Shown: positions 15,645 through 23,959 of the stretch, one piece after another
How the letters are laid out: each line of letters begins with the position of its first letter
How positions within the stretch are numbered: the first letter of the stretch is position 1
DNA from: Natronomonas marina
Lineage (GTDB): Archaea > Halobacteriota > Halobacteria > Halobacteriales > Haloarculaceae
NCBI RefSeq assembly: GCF_024298905.1
Contig: NZ_CP101155.1
Coordinates: 62,001-126,000 of the forward strand
DNA length: 64,000 nucleotides
Reading direction: 5' to 3'
Program-made: the position numbers and the translations under genes
The notes under the pieces: model-generated
What the model saw: the letters and a program-made list of their open reading frames with translations, nothing else
Database searches by the model: none
Told to the model about the DNA's origin: nothing

Positions 15645-16567
15645 GCTCTACTGCCGCCGTCTCGTCGACGTCGGACTTCCGGCTGGGTTTCCCCGACGAC
15701 GTCAACGCCGAGGCTGCGAACACCGCTCGTCGCGTGATCGAGGCCGCCCCTGAAACAGACCGTGTCTACGCGCTCGTCTCTGGCGGCCACGATTCATTGA
15801 CCGCGATGCACGTCGTCTATCAATCTCACTACCTCGATCTGGATGGTGTCATCCACATCAACACCGGGATCGGCATCCCGGAGACGACCGCATTTGTCGA
15901 GGAGCGAGCAGAAGCGCTCGACATCCCGTACTACGAGGTCGGGGCACCCTGCGACGATCCGGGCCGAGAGCACGAGTACCGTCGGCCGCACGAGGAATAC
16001 ACGGCGCTCATCCAGCGGTTTGGCTTCCCTGGCCCCGGAGCGCACAAGTATATGTACTGGAATCTCAAGGAGAAGCCGCTCTCGCGCTTCCTGAAGATGC
16101 TTGAGGACGACCTCCTTCTCATCTCCGGTGTCTCCCGGCACGAATCGCAGAACCGGATGGAAAACGTCGACGCGAGCGGTCAGCAGGAGTTCCTTGGCTA
16201 TCCGACGATCTCTCCGCTCGTCGAATTCACTCCACTCGATGTTCGCCGCTACCGACGCAGCCTCGACCTCCCGATGTCACCCGTAAAGGAGACGCTCGAA
16301 ATCTCGGGAGAATGCCTCTGTGGGGCGTTCTCCAAACGGAAAGAACTCCGGATGATCCGGCTCTTCTATCCCGATGTCTATCGGCGCATTCTCTGTCTCG
16401 AAGCAACCGTCGGCGCGTTCGCCGCCCTGGACGACGGACCCGACGAGGCGTACAACCGCTGGGGCCATAACCGACTGAAAGACCACGAACGCGAGGCGAT
16501 GGACGATCCCGACCAGATGCTCCTCTGCCAGAGTTGCGAGCAGCGCCATCAGTGCAATACCTCCTAA
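15641..16567 (+). CDS. PP-loop (PAPS reductase/DndC-like) family protein
   Basis: 308 residues. The ATP-pyrophosphatase PP-loop is SGGHDS (47-52), followed by the family's INTGIGIPET. A central basic/aromatic segment (KYMYWNLKEKPLSRF) and ISGVSRHESQNR match the PAPS-reductase-like fold. The C-terminus has CLCG near 225 and a CQSCEQRHQC tail (296-305), enough cysteines for an Fe-S cluster or zinc. Relatives activate sulfate or adenylate a target in sulfur or nucleoside modification. It is coupled to an upstream zinc ribbon and followed by a DUF6610-like gene, which argues for nucleic-acid modification rather than sulfate assimilation. The substrate is unknown. Confidence 0.8.
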   Translation: MSSTAAVSSTSDFRLGFPDDVNAEAANTARRVIEAAPETDRVYALVSGGHDSLTAMHVVYQSHYLDLDGVIHINTGIGIPETTAFVEERAEALDIPYYEVGAPCDDPGREHEYRRPHEEYTALIQRFGFPGPGAHKYMYWNLKEKPLSRFLKMLEDDLLLISGVSRHESQNRMENVDASGQQEFLGYPTISPLVEFTPLDVRRYRRSLDLPMSPVKETLEISGECLCGAFSKRKELRMIRLFYPDVYRRILCLEATVGAFAALDDGPDEAYNRWGHNRLKDHEREAMDDPDQMLLCQSCEQRHQCNTS

Positions 16568-16746
16568 CCGTCGCACTAGACCACAACTCGTCACCTGAAC
16601 GCTCGAGATATAAATTCCTCCATCTATCGGGACAGTACCTGTCTCGCGAGTCTTTCTTCACGGCAGCTGGCCTGAGCCGCTGCACAGCACGGCATCCGTA
16701 TCGTTCGTCAAGAACCGTCGCAACCAGCTATTCACACTTCCCGCGT

Positions 16747-17805
16747 ATGGCTTCCAGTTCTCTTCAGGTAGCTTCGGCTTCGACCGAGATACAACGTCCG
16801 TTCCCACCACCGCACGCGGCACCCGAGCCGGACACCCTCGAGTCGGCCCGTCGCCCCGCATATATCGGCTTCCTCTTCAGAGCGCCGTTCGCGACAGACG
16901 CCTACAAACTTGGCTTCACCACGGGCATCCGTGAGGACTATCGCCTCCAGATCGACTCCTACCGGAACGTCGACCTCCCGGTGGTTATGCTCGACAACGA
17001 GTTCCACGACCCCGATCCCGACCGATACGTCGACCGGTTCCGCGAGTACGAGCCCGATGTAGCCGTCATCGGTGACGCTGACACGCCGCAGGACGCTCGC
17101 GAGTACACCCAACTCGCTCGCAACCTCCGCGAAGAGTACCCGTCGACAACGTACATTATCGTCCCGAAGTGCCATGAGGCAATCGAGATTATCGACGACG
17201 ACCAGGTCCTCGGGTATCCGCTCGGCTACTCGTCCCTCCACGCAGACGACTACAGCGACCCTGTGGACTGGCGTGGCCGCCATATTCACCTCCTCGGTGG
17301 GAGTCCTCCCGTCCAGTACGAGGCGCTCCAGGATCTCACGCAGCCAACGCTCACAGGTGCGCCGCCGGCGAACATCGTCGGGATGGACTGGAACGGGCCG
17401 GCGAAGGTCGCCTACCTCGGAGAGTACTGGAGTCGCGATGGCTGGCAATCCGCTGACAGTCTCGGGATTCGTGAAACTGTCCGTCGGAGTCTCCGTGAGA
17501 TGCGTGCCTTCTGGCAAGAACGCGACCTCTGGCCGGAGACGACCCCCTGTGACGTCTACGGAGAAGCGATTCAGGAGCCACAGGACCCCGTCTGGGCAGC
17601 GAGCGGGCGAAACATCTACGAAGAGCCGAGTCCGTTCGTTCCTGACGATGCACCGGTCTACGACCCGGAGGATCCCGACTACGATCCGCTCGAGGATGCG
17701 ATCGTTATCGCGTACGAAAACGGATGGACGCTTGCGTACCGCAACGAGTCGGAACGGCAGCGTATCGAGTACCAGGAGGGACTCACGCCCGTCAACGGTG
17801 ATTAG
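16747..17805 (+). CDS. DUF6610-like protein, possibly TGT/DpdA-like TIM barrel
   Basis: 352 residues from the ATG at 16747; the longer frame covers a promoter-like AT box at 16606. Segments typical of the family include VPKCHEAIEIIDDDQVLGYP, HLLGGSPPVQYEAL and NIVGMDWNGPAKVA, then EYWSRDGW. The alternating strand-helix pattern, an early LDNE and a glycine-rich HLLGGSP recall tRNA-guanine transglycosylase/DpdA barrels, but the match is by eye only. It follows the PP-loop gene on the same strand. A joint role in base or nucleoside modification is the working idea. Confidence 0.6.
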   Translation: MASSSLQVASASTEIQRPFPPPHAAPEPDTLESARRPAYIGFLFRAPFATDAYKLGFTTGIREDYRLQIDSYRNVDLPVVMLDNEFHDPDPDRYVDRFREYEPDVAVIGDADTPQDAREYTQLARNLREEYPSTTYIIVPKCHEAIEIIDDDQVLGYPLGYSSLHADDYSDPVDWRGRHIHLLGGSPPVQYEALQDLTQPTLTGAPPANIVGMDWNGPAKVAYLGEYWSRDGWQSADSLGIRETVRRSLREMRAFWQERDLWPETTPCDVYGEAIQEPQDPVWAASGRNIYEEPSPFVPDDAPVYDPEDPDYDPLEDAIVIAYENGWTLAYRNESERQRIEYQEGLTPVNGD

Positions 17806-17814
17806 TCTCTCTCA

Positions 17815-17860
17815 AGTTACCCCACGGCGAGGCATCCGCAACGTTCTTCGTGGGGTAACT
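17815..17860. promoter_or_regulatory. inverted repeat GTTACCCCAC-N24-GTGGGGTAAC, copy 2
   Basis: AGTTACCCCAC and GTGGGGTAACT are again 24 bases apart, 83 bases before the start at 17944. The arms are identical to copy 1 while the spacer sequence differs, which points to protein binding at the arms. Confidence 0.65.
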
Positions 17861-17943
17861 ACGGAGACCGCTATCACCTCTGAACGGGAATTCACCCAGA
17901 CACGCGGGTTTCTCCCCACCGCCAAGCAGGTGAAGTGTTTCAT

Positions 17944-18219
17944 ATGTCAACAGCTGCCTCTACCGTCGACCCGGACACGATCGCACAAGCCGGTGACTCG
18001 CCTGAAACCATCCACGACAAGGTTCTCTACACGCTTTATTACACCGTCCCGGGAATCGAACTCGAGGATGTCCTCGAACTCCGGGTGCTCATTGACCTGC
18101 CGACGAACGAAGATTCACATTCGAGGCAAGCGCAAGCCGTCCTCACAGCCGTCCAGGAGGAAGTAGAGTCGTGGTCTGACCCGCCGGCGATCCACACCTC
18201 ACCCCCTGCCTATGAGTAA
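17944..18219 (+). CDS. hypothetical acidic protein
   Basis: 91 residues from the ATG at 17944 (a GTG nine bases earlier is possible). Mostly helical and acidic, unrecognised. A Shine-Dalgarno-like CAGGTGAAG lies just upstream. The end overlaps the next gene by eight bases. Confidence 0.55.
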   Translation: MSTAASTVDPDTIAQAGDSPETIHDKVLYTLYYTVPGIELEDVLELRVLIDLPTNEDSHSRQAQAVLTAVQEEVESWSDPPAIHTSPPAYE

Positions 18220-18466
18220 GGCGTCATCCAACGGAGGTGAAGACATCGTGACTGACTCAGACGACAAGATCCTCGAGGAACTCCCACCGGACCGATTTCT
18301 TGACACGTCCAACGCATGCCTCATCAAGGCGGGCCTGCACTGTATGCACTCCCGAGAAACAGTCCAGCAGTACCTCGCTTACGAGAACCAGCACGAAAAC
18401 CGAACTTGGATACAACGCCTCCTCGCGAGACGAGCTCGCGAACTCGCCGACGAACAGTCGGAGTAG
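18212..18466 (+). CDS. hypothetical small helical protein
   Basis: 84 residues starting inside the previous gene's last codons, so translation is probably coupled. Helical, with two cysteines (SNACLIKAGLHCM) and a basic C-terminal helix (WIQRLLARRARELADE). The function is unknown. Confidence 0.55.
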   Translation: MSKASSNGGEDIVTDSDDKILEELPPDRFLDTSNACLIKAGLHCMHSRETVQQYLAYENQHENRTWIQRLLARRARELADEQSE

Positions 18467-18577
18467 TCCCGAACACACCACTGCTTCAAGTGGTCACTCA
18501 GAACACAAAAAAGAGTTCCATCAACTCCGTCCCAAAGAACTACTACACAATCGGACATCAAGGGTATACAACTACAA

Positions 18578-19558
18578 ATGTCGGCTGAACCATTCAGCGA
18601 GTTCTCTACTCAGGCCGTGAGAATTCTGGAAGACGAATTGACGGATATTGGTGGTACCAAGCTCCAAGTCTCTCCAGAACTCCGATTATCCTACTTCAAC
18701 CCGTTCCTCTTTGACTCCGGTGAGAAATTCACCAAGCATCCATTCGACGCCATAGTATACCGCGAAGTAAGCTGGGAACCGACTGGGTTAGATCAGATTG
18801 ACGATCTCGAAAGATGGTTCCTCGAAGGAACCGACTCCGTTGAGATACCGATCGCAGTCGTCGAATTCACCGAAGAACAACCACTCACATCGAGTGCAGC
18901 GGTAAATCAGATCGCTCTCGAATCTCTTTCGAAATTTGACGCTCTCTTACCGATAAGAGTACGATACGCACGTTTCGGTAGCTCTTCTCCCACCTTCGAA
19001 AAAGACAACAACATCGTCTATTCCAAATTAAACTCAGCGAATTATTCCACAATACAGCACAGCATAGTCGAACCGATCAAGGCTCATATAGCCAGATATT
19101 CCGATCAAGAACTGCTTGAAACTTTCAATTTAGAAGAAAAGGTCCGACGATCCGATCCCGAGATATTCTACCACTTCAACGACGTCCTCTGGGCCTACAA
19201 TCACGACCGAAACAATATACTCGTAATCCTGCTGTCTGTCTACTTCGAGAACTATGTCAAAGACTCGCTAGAGGATTACTTTGAGGAGGCTCAAGACAAC
19301 CCTGCTGCCTCAAATTTCTATGACGACGACTGGGGATTCGACCGATGTCTCAACGGGTGCAGAAGCTTCGGACTCATCGAAGATGAGGACTACAACACCA
19401 TCAATAAAATCCGAGACGCAAGAAACGACTACGCCCACGACATCGAATCTTTCGACAGCACCTATAGCACTGACGCAGAAGACGAAGGACTCATCGAAGA
19501 CGGAATCCAATTATACGAAGAGCTGATTGGCGTCAAGAAATCTATTATAGACGAATAG
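18578..19558 (+). CDS. HEPN-like domain protein, candidate defence or RNA-targeting factor
   Basis: 326 residues. The N-terminal 150 residues are alpha/beta, with strands such as FDAIVYREVSW and IPIAVVEFTEEQP. The C-terminal part is helical and ends with IRDARNDYAHD near 278-288, an R-x4-H arrangement (R282, H287) typical of HEPN RNases. Codon use is AT-richer than the surroundings, suggesting recent gain. HEPN proteins often act as toxin or immunity RNases; whether this one is active is unknown. Confidence 0.55.
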   Translation: MSAEPFSEFSTQAVRILEDELTDIGGTKLQVSPELRLSYFNPFLFDSGEKFTKHPFDAIVYREVSWEPTGLDQIDDLERWFLEGTDSVEIPIAVVEFTEEQPLTSSAAVNQIALESLSKFDALLPIRVRYARFGSSSPTFEKDNNIVYSKLNSANYSTIQHSIVEPIKAHIARYSDQELLETFNLEEKVRRSDPEIFYHFNDVLWAYNHDRNNILVILLSVYFENYVKDSLEDYFEEAQDNPAASNFYDDDWGFDRCLNGCRSFGLIEDEDYNTINKIRDARNDYAHDIESFDSTYSTDAEDEGLIEDGIQLYEELIGVKKSIIDE

Positions 19559-19578
19559 CCCTAACTCACTCAATACGT

Positions 19579-20661
19579 CTACATTTCCGCAGGGTCTCGA
19601 GCCCGTTTCCGATAGTGATTATAGAGCTCTTCACCCCATTGGACTACCGCTTCATTTGAACTGAGGATCATCGCGATATGTTCTCCCTCCCCAATTTTAT
19701 TGTACGCCCCAACCGCGATCTGCTCCCTATCGTAGATACCAATGCCGAGCGTCAGTGGTTCGTCGAGACAGAATATCTGAAAGTTGTCGTAGTTTGAGTC
19801 GTCCAGAAAGTACTCCATCTCTTCTTCATGGAGTCGCTGGTAGAGCGAGGCGTCGACGATTGCCTCCCCTTTCAGACCAAGTTTGAGCAGTTTATTGTAC
19901 GCGCTAAAGAGCGTCGGGTTGAAAATCGATGTCAACACGCGGAAGTGGTCAAGCCGTGGATCGCAGAGTTTGAGAGCTGTCGCCAGGACGATTCCCGGAG
20001 AGTGGGGTGAGGAGACATACAGCTTTGCGTCAGCGAGGGCTCGAACTGGAATATCCGTTCTAATTGGATTGAGCCGTTGGAACCAAGGTGCTTTATCCAA
20101 CACCTGCTCGATTGTCTCGGCCAGTTCCTCATACCGTTCTACTGTTTGTTGCCCAGCGGGCGTGAGCCTGTGAACACCGTCGCTCTCTACACTCCATCCT
20201 TCCGTCTCAAACATCCGTAACGCTCTCCGAACAGTTGCGCGAGACGGAGACCCGTTGGTTATGTCCACCAATTCGCTCGGGCGGCTGGGTTGCTCTGCAA
20301 GCGTTTGTAACAGCGGGATGGTATGTTCTGACCGAGTTAGCTGGGTGAGTGGCTCGCGATCGAGACCATTTGGACACGATTCAAACGCTTCCAGCGTGAT
20401 TTTCCCACCTGCCGTCAGCTCATATCCACCAGTATCAGCTGTTTTCGTCAACCCCAAATCGGTGAGTTGCACGAGATGTTTCGATACCGTCTGTCGGGTG
20501 ATCTCTCCCGATTGTGCGATAGTCGAGGCCGTCTTTGCGCCCTCGTCGAGTGAACGCAGTATATCTAAAGAGGTGGACCCAGCAAGATCACTAATGAATT
20601 CACGGACGACAATCCGTTCGTCCGTGAGTGGATTTGTGGTCGCACGCTCGGACTGCGTCAC
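19579..20661 (-). CDS. winged-helix regulator with FilR1-type (DUF1724) ligand domain
   Basis: 360 residues. The N-terminal HTH (GAKTASTIAQSGEITRQTVS, about 41-60) and a second winged helix (about 120-165) are followed by a C-terminal sensor domain with the haloarchaeal FilR1 middle-domain look (ALADAKLYVSSPHSPGIV, then LCLDEPLTLGIGIYDRE-like segments). It is divergent from the P450 gene with 160 bases between the starts, so it may control it. Confidence 0.8.
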   Translation of the reverse strand: MTQSERATTNPLTDERIVVREFISDLAGSTSLDILRSLDEGAKTASTIAQSGEITRQTVSKHLVQLTDLGLTKTADTGGYELTAGGKITLEAFESCPNGLDREPLTQLTRSEHTIPLLQTLAEQPSRPSELVDITNGSPSRATVRRALRMFETEGWSVESDGVHRLTPAGQQTVERYEELAETIEQVLDKAPWFQRLNPIRTDIPVRALADAKLYVSSPHSPGIVLATALKLCDPRLDHFRVLTSIFNPTLFSAYNKLLKLGLKGEAIVDASLYQRLHEEEMEYFLDDSNYDNFQIFCLDEPLTLGIGIYDREQIAVGAYNKIGEGEHIAMILSSNEAVVQWGEELYNHYRKRARDPAEM

Positions 20662-20823
20662 TTGTTTTCACCCGTTACTAAAGTGCACACCCAATGCTAT
20701 GAATATATCGCACAAATCTGATATTGATTCGAGCTTATTGGAATACCCTTCCTTTTCAAAACCCACCCGAAACCCATCTCTCAGCGGTACTTTTTACATA
20801 TACTGATACAAAGAGCGACTATC

Positions 20824-22209
20824 GTGAGCTCCCAACTACCACCGGCACCGTCGGGTTATCCGGTCCTAAAAAACGCTGTCCAGTTCGCTCGCGATCCATT
20901 CACGTTTGTAGAGAGGGCGACGTCGGAGTGCGGAGACATCTACCGGATGGCTCTCCCGGCAGTCGACGATGTTTTTGTTTTCACTCACCCAGACCATCTT
21001 GACCGTGTCCTTGTGTCCGATGTCGAAGTCTTCGGGAAAACCGAGGACTATCAACGCGCGTTCGGGAACGGTCTCCTTTCGGTCGAGGGCCAGAAGTGGC
21101 GACAACAGCGTGATATGTTGCAACCGCTCTTCTACCGAGACCACATAAGAGACTACACAGAGCAGATGGTTGCGTGTACCGAACGACGTCTCGAAACGTG
21201 GATTGAGGGTGAAACACTAGATATGGAGCCTGAGATGAAGAACCTCACTCTGGAGGTTCTCTTTTCCACGCTGTTCGGTCGTTCGTTGGTCCCTGGCGAG
21301 GATCAAGAACTTCGTGATGCCGCTGACGGACTCAACGAATGGTTCACACCATCATCATGGATTCTGCCACCGTGGCTCCCGACACCAGCACGGCATCGAT
21401 TCAATCAATCCACGAAGCGCCTTCGTCAGGAGGTTCGAAGATTACTCGAAGAAGGAAGCGACCGAACAAGAATCTCAGAAGACGAGACAGGTGGGTCCGA
21501 GGGCCAATCGAACTCTAAGCAGGGTGCTCACTCAAATACTCCAGACCTGCTCACACAGCTCCAAAAGGCGCGTAATAGGGCGGATGGATCAGATCTTACA
21601 ATCGAAGAGATCGAAGATCAATTGATCACTATGGTTTTTGCGGGGCACGAGACGACCGCCGCAGCTCTCGCATTTACTTGGTACGCGCTGGCGACGAACC
21701 CAGACCTCCAAGAGCAACTTCATACGGAACTGGTCACAGTTCTCGATGGAGACTCGCCCACTTACGACGACCTCCAAGAGTTGGAGTTCACAGACCGAAT
21801 AATTACTGAGGCGCTACGGCTCTACCCACCAGTTCATACGATTCCGCGCCGGACGCTCACTGATGTCGAAGTCGGTGGATATCGGATTCCCGAGGACCAC
21901 GAAATCCACCTATCGATAATCCATATCCATCGAGATGGACGGTTCTATGATGAACCTATGGCGTTACGCCCGGAACGATGGACTGATGAGTTTGAGGAAG
22001 AACTCCACGACTTTGCGTACGCCCCCTTTGGTGGTGGACGTCGAACTTGCATCGGTCGGGAGTTCGCTCTCTTAGAAGCAAAAGTAGTCCTAGCAACGAT
22101 CGGGCAGAAATTCCAATTTGATTGGGAGAACGACGAAGCAATTGAACTCGAACCACGGGTTACAACTCAATCAAAAGAAGGCATCCCATTGCGAATTCGA
22201 CACCGTTGA
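20824..22209 (+). CDS. cytochrome P450
   Basis: 461 residues, full length. The I-helix motif is AGHETT (about 273-278), the ExxR is EALR, and the haem-binding loop FGGGRRTCIG has the ligand C409. It starts at a GTG; no earlier in-frame ATG gives a better N-terminus, and there is no membrane anchor. P450s are monooxygenases using NAD(P)H through redox partners, which are not seen in the window. The divergent HTH gene is the likely regulator. The substrate (fatty acid, terpenoid or xenobiotic) cannot be told. Confidence 0.93.
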   Translation: MSSQLPPAPSGYPVLKNAVQFARDPFTFVERATSECGDIYRMALPAVDDVFVFTHPDHLDRVLVSDVEVFGKTEDYQRAFGNGLLSVEGQKWRQQRDMLQPLFYRDHIRDYTEQMVACTERRLETWIEGETLDMEPEMKNLTLEVLFSTLFGRSLVPGEDQELRDAADGLNEWFTPSSWILPPWLPTPARHRFNQSTKRLRQEVRRLLEEGSDRTRISEDETGGSEGQSNSKQGAHSNTPDLLTQLQKARNRADGSDLTIEEIEDQLITMVFAGHETTAAALAFTWYALATNPDLQEQLHTELVTVLDGDSPTYDDLQELEFTDRIITEALRLYPPVHTIPRRTLTDVEVGGYRIPEDHEIHLSIIHIHRDGRFYDEPMALRPERWTDEFEEELHDFAYAPFGGGRRTCIGREFALLEAKVVLATIGQKFQFDWENDEAIELEPRVTTQSKEGIPLRIRHR

Positions 22210-22540
22210 GGGTACAATCTTACACCTGATCCGATACACATTCCCTTCGTAATCATCGATTAAAGCTCCGTCTTCTGTACCTGTGTATGTTCATACATTT
22301 TGACGGTGTAAACACGGGTGAGTATAACACACAATCCGGTAATATTCAAAAGCGTATCTCATGAACCGGAATTCAATCGTCGATTTCCTACTCTTCCCAT
22401 CTCTAAAGCAGTCATTACGGATCGATATCCGCCTGCCCGTTCCATCCGAATTAGATAATGTCAGCACACCACTAGTTCAAAACACACCACTCCGGAAGTA
22501 CCGCCCTGCCAACCGCTCCCTGCAATAGTAGAATGCCCCC
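22210..22540. other. intergenic stretch after the P450 gene
   Basis: 330 bases, AT-richer than the flanks. I see a weak 55-codon frame (start 22361, MNRNSIVDFLLFP...) with a composition unlike neighbouring genes. I see no convincing promoter repeats. It probably holds the P450 terminator region and the promoter of 22541. Confidence 0.4.
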
Positions 22541-22942
22541 ATGACGACCATCGTCATCACACTGAAAAACGGAAAGATATCCACCGACGGAGGAATCGAT
22601 GTTTCATCCAGCCAGTCGACGGCTCCGACCACTGATTCTCACAATATCAATCGTCACCTCGACCTCGACACAGTGGTCGACCTCATCGAACAAATGCCCG
22701 AAGATGAGATCTGCGCCCGACAGAGTACCAAATATCCAAACTGGTCCCGAGGTGACCCTTGCCCTATCTGTGAAAACACCGAACTCGCTATTATGGAACT
22801 TAGAGAAGCCACCTACACTTCCTCTGACGGCGAGTTCGACTTCAATCACTTTACAGATAACACAGGACCACAGCTCTCGATCGTCTGCAAAGAATGCCGG
22901 ACACACCTCCTCCACATCCCCTATCACACACTAACTGAATAG
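22541..22942 (+). CDS. zinc-ribbon protein
   Basis: 133 residues. CPICENTELA near 76 and CKECRTHLL near 115 form a ribbon related to those of 15294 and 53944 (PCP.C..., then C..C.T.L). The N-terminus is Ser/Thr-rich. It stands alone between the P450 gene and the RdfA-like gene. Confidence 0.6.
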   Translation: MTTIVITLKNGKISTDGGIDVSSSQSTAPTTDSHNINRHLDLDTVVDLIEQMPEDEICARQSTKYPNWSRGDPCPICENTELAIMELREATYTSSDGEFDFNHFTDNTGPQLSIVCKECRTHLLHIPYHTLTE

Positions 22943-23126
22943 GCCGGCAGCAACTCGCTCAGCGTTACGAAGCACAGATATTGAGAACACATCTCCAAAG
23001 TACTCACCGCTCAATTAGGCACTCCTTGGACGAGAAACGGATATTTAGCACCAGTCTAACTGAATGTCGGGCGGTCTGAAGAACACTTCGCTTTTATTGA
23101 TGTGGACATAGAATTCCTCCCCGGAG

Positions 23127-23957
23127 ATGTGCAAAGTCGACGATCTCATCGCAGAGTATGGGTTAACAGCCCCCGGATCTGACTATGACTCTGTAGATGA
23201 CTACCTCGCGAAACGGTGGACTGGAACTGACGGCCGCACTTCAGAAGGATATAAAAAACTCACAGACTGGTTCAACAAACGTGTTCTCAAGTCGATATAT
23301 GAAAACTACGGGAGATCAACTGTTAGCATCCATCTGGACCGAGAATACGATGTTATTGTAAACGAAGATAACATCCAACGCGCCGAGCTCGCGGCCGACC
23401 TCGAAGGCGACGGGATGGACATCGACGAACTCAAGAAAACTCTCGTCTCTCACGGTACAATCCGAAATCACCTCAAAAACTGTCTCGAAGTCGAAAAAGA
23501 CACTCAGTCCACAGCCAATTCCACTACTACGACTCGAGAGAAAGCCATCGCGTCGGCGAAACGAATGGCTGCCTCAAAAACAGAAAACATCCTTCCAGAA
23601 CTTGCCAAAGACGGCGTTGTTCCTTTTGCAGACCAAGCCACCGTCGACGTCGAAATCAGACTACAATGCCCCAAATGCGACACACGGGTCCCCATCGAAG
23701 ATGCAATCAAGCGAGGATACGTCTGTAACGACCATATGACGGATCCAACTAATACAGACCCACCCAACAACTCAACTCCAGATCCGTCGGAGAATACCGA
23801 ATCTGACGAAAACGATTCACACCACCAATCAGATACAACGATGAATTCTGTGCCCTCATCACAAACCTCTCTCCTGCTCTCTCTACTGGCGCTCGGAGCC
23901 ACTTCGTTCTCGTCCCAATCGCCTATGCTAATAGATAGTATGCTCAACACCGCGTAA
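23127..23957 (+). CDS. RdfA-like protein (rod-determining factor family)
   Basis: 276 residues. The opening MCKVDDLIAEYGL, the following LAKRWTG, DWFNKRVLKSIYENYG and the later VSHGTIRNHLKNCLEVE match the haloarchaeal RdfA family, which is needed for rod-shaped cells in Haloferax. A CPKCDTRVP and C-x2-H-like segment adds a zinc motif near 187. The last 70 residues are Asn/Ser/Asp-rich with a weakly hydrophobic end. It stops two bases before the SMC-related gene, the usual neighbour of RdfA genes. A plasmid copy could alter host shape or act in plasmid segregation. Confidence 0.78.
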   Translation: MCKVDDLIAEYGLTAPGSDYDSVDDYLAKRWTGTDGRTSEGYKKLTDWFNKRVLKSIYENYGRSTVSIHLDREYDVIVNEDNIQRAELAADLEGDGMDIDELKKTLVSHGTIRNHLKNCLEVEKDTQSTANSTTTTREKAIASAKRMAASKTENILPELAKDGVVPFADQATVDVEIRLQCPKCDTRVPIEDAIKRGYVCNDHMTDPTNTDPPNNSTPDPSENTESDENDSHHQSDTTMNSVPSSQTSLLLSLLALGATSFSSQSPMLIDSMLNTA

Positions 23958-23959
23958 CC

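Noticed and set aside
22361-22528. 55-codon frame between the P450 gene and the zinc-ribbon gene
   Set aside because: Composition is neutral to basic with no domain and no promoter-like box at the right distance, so I leave it unannotated.
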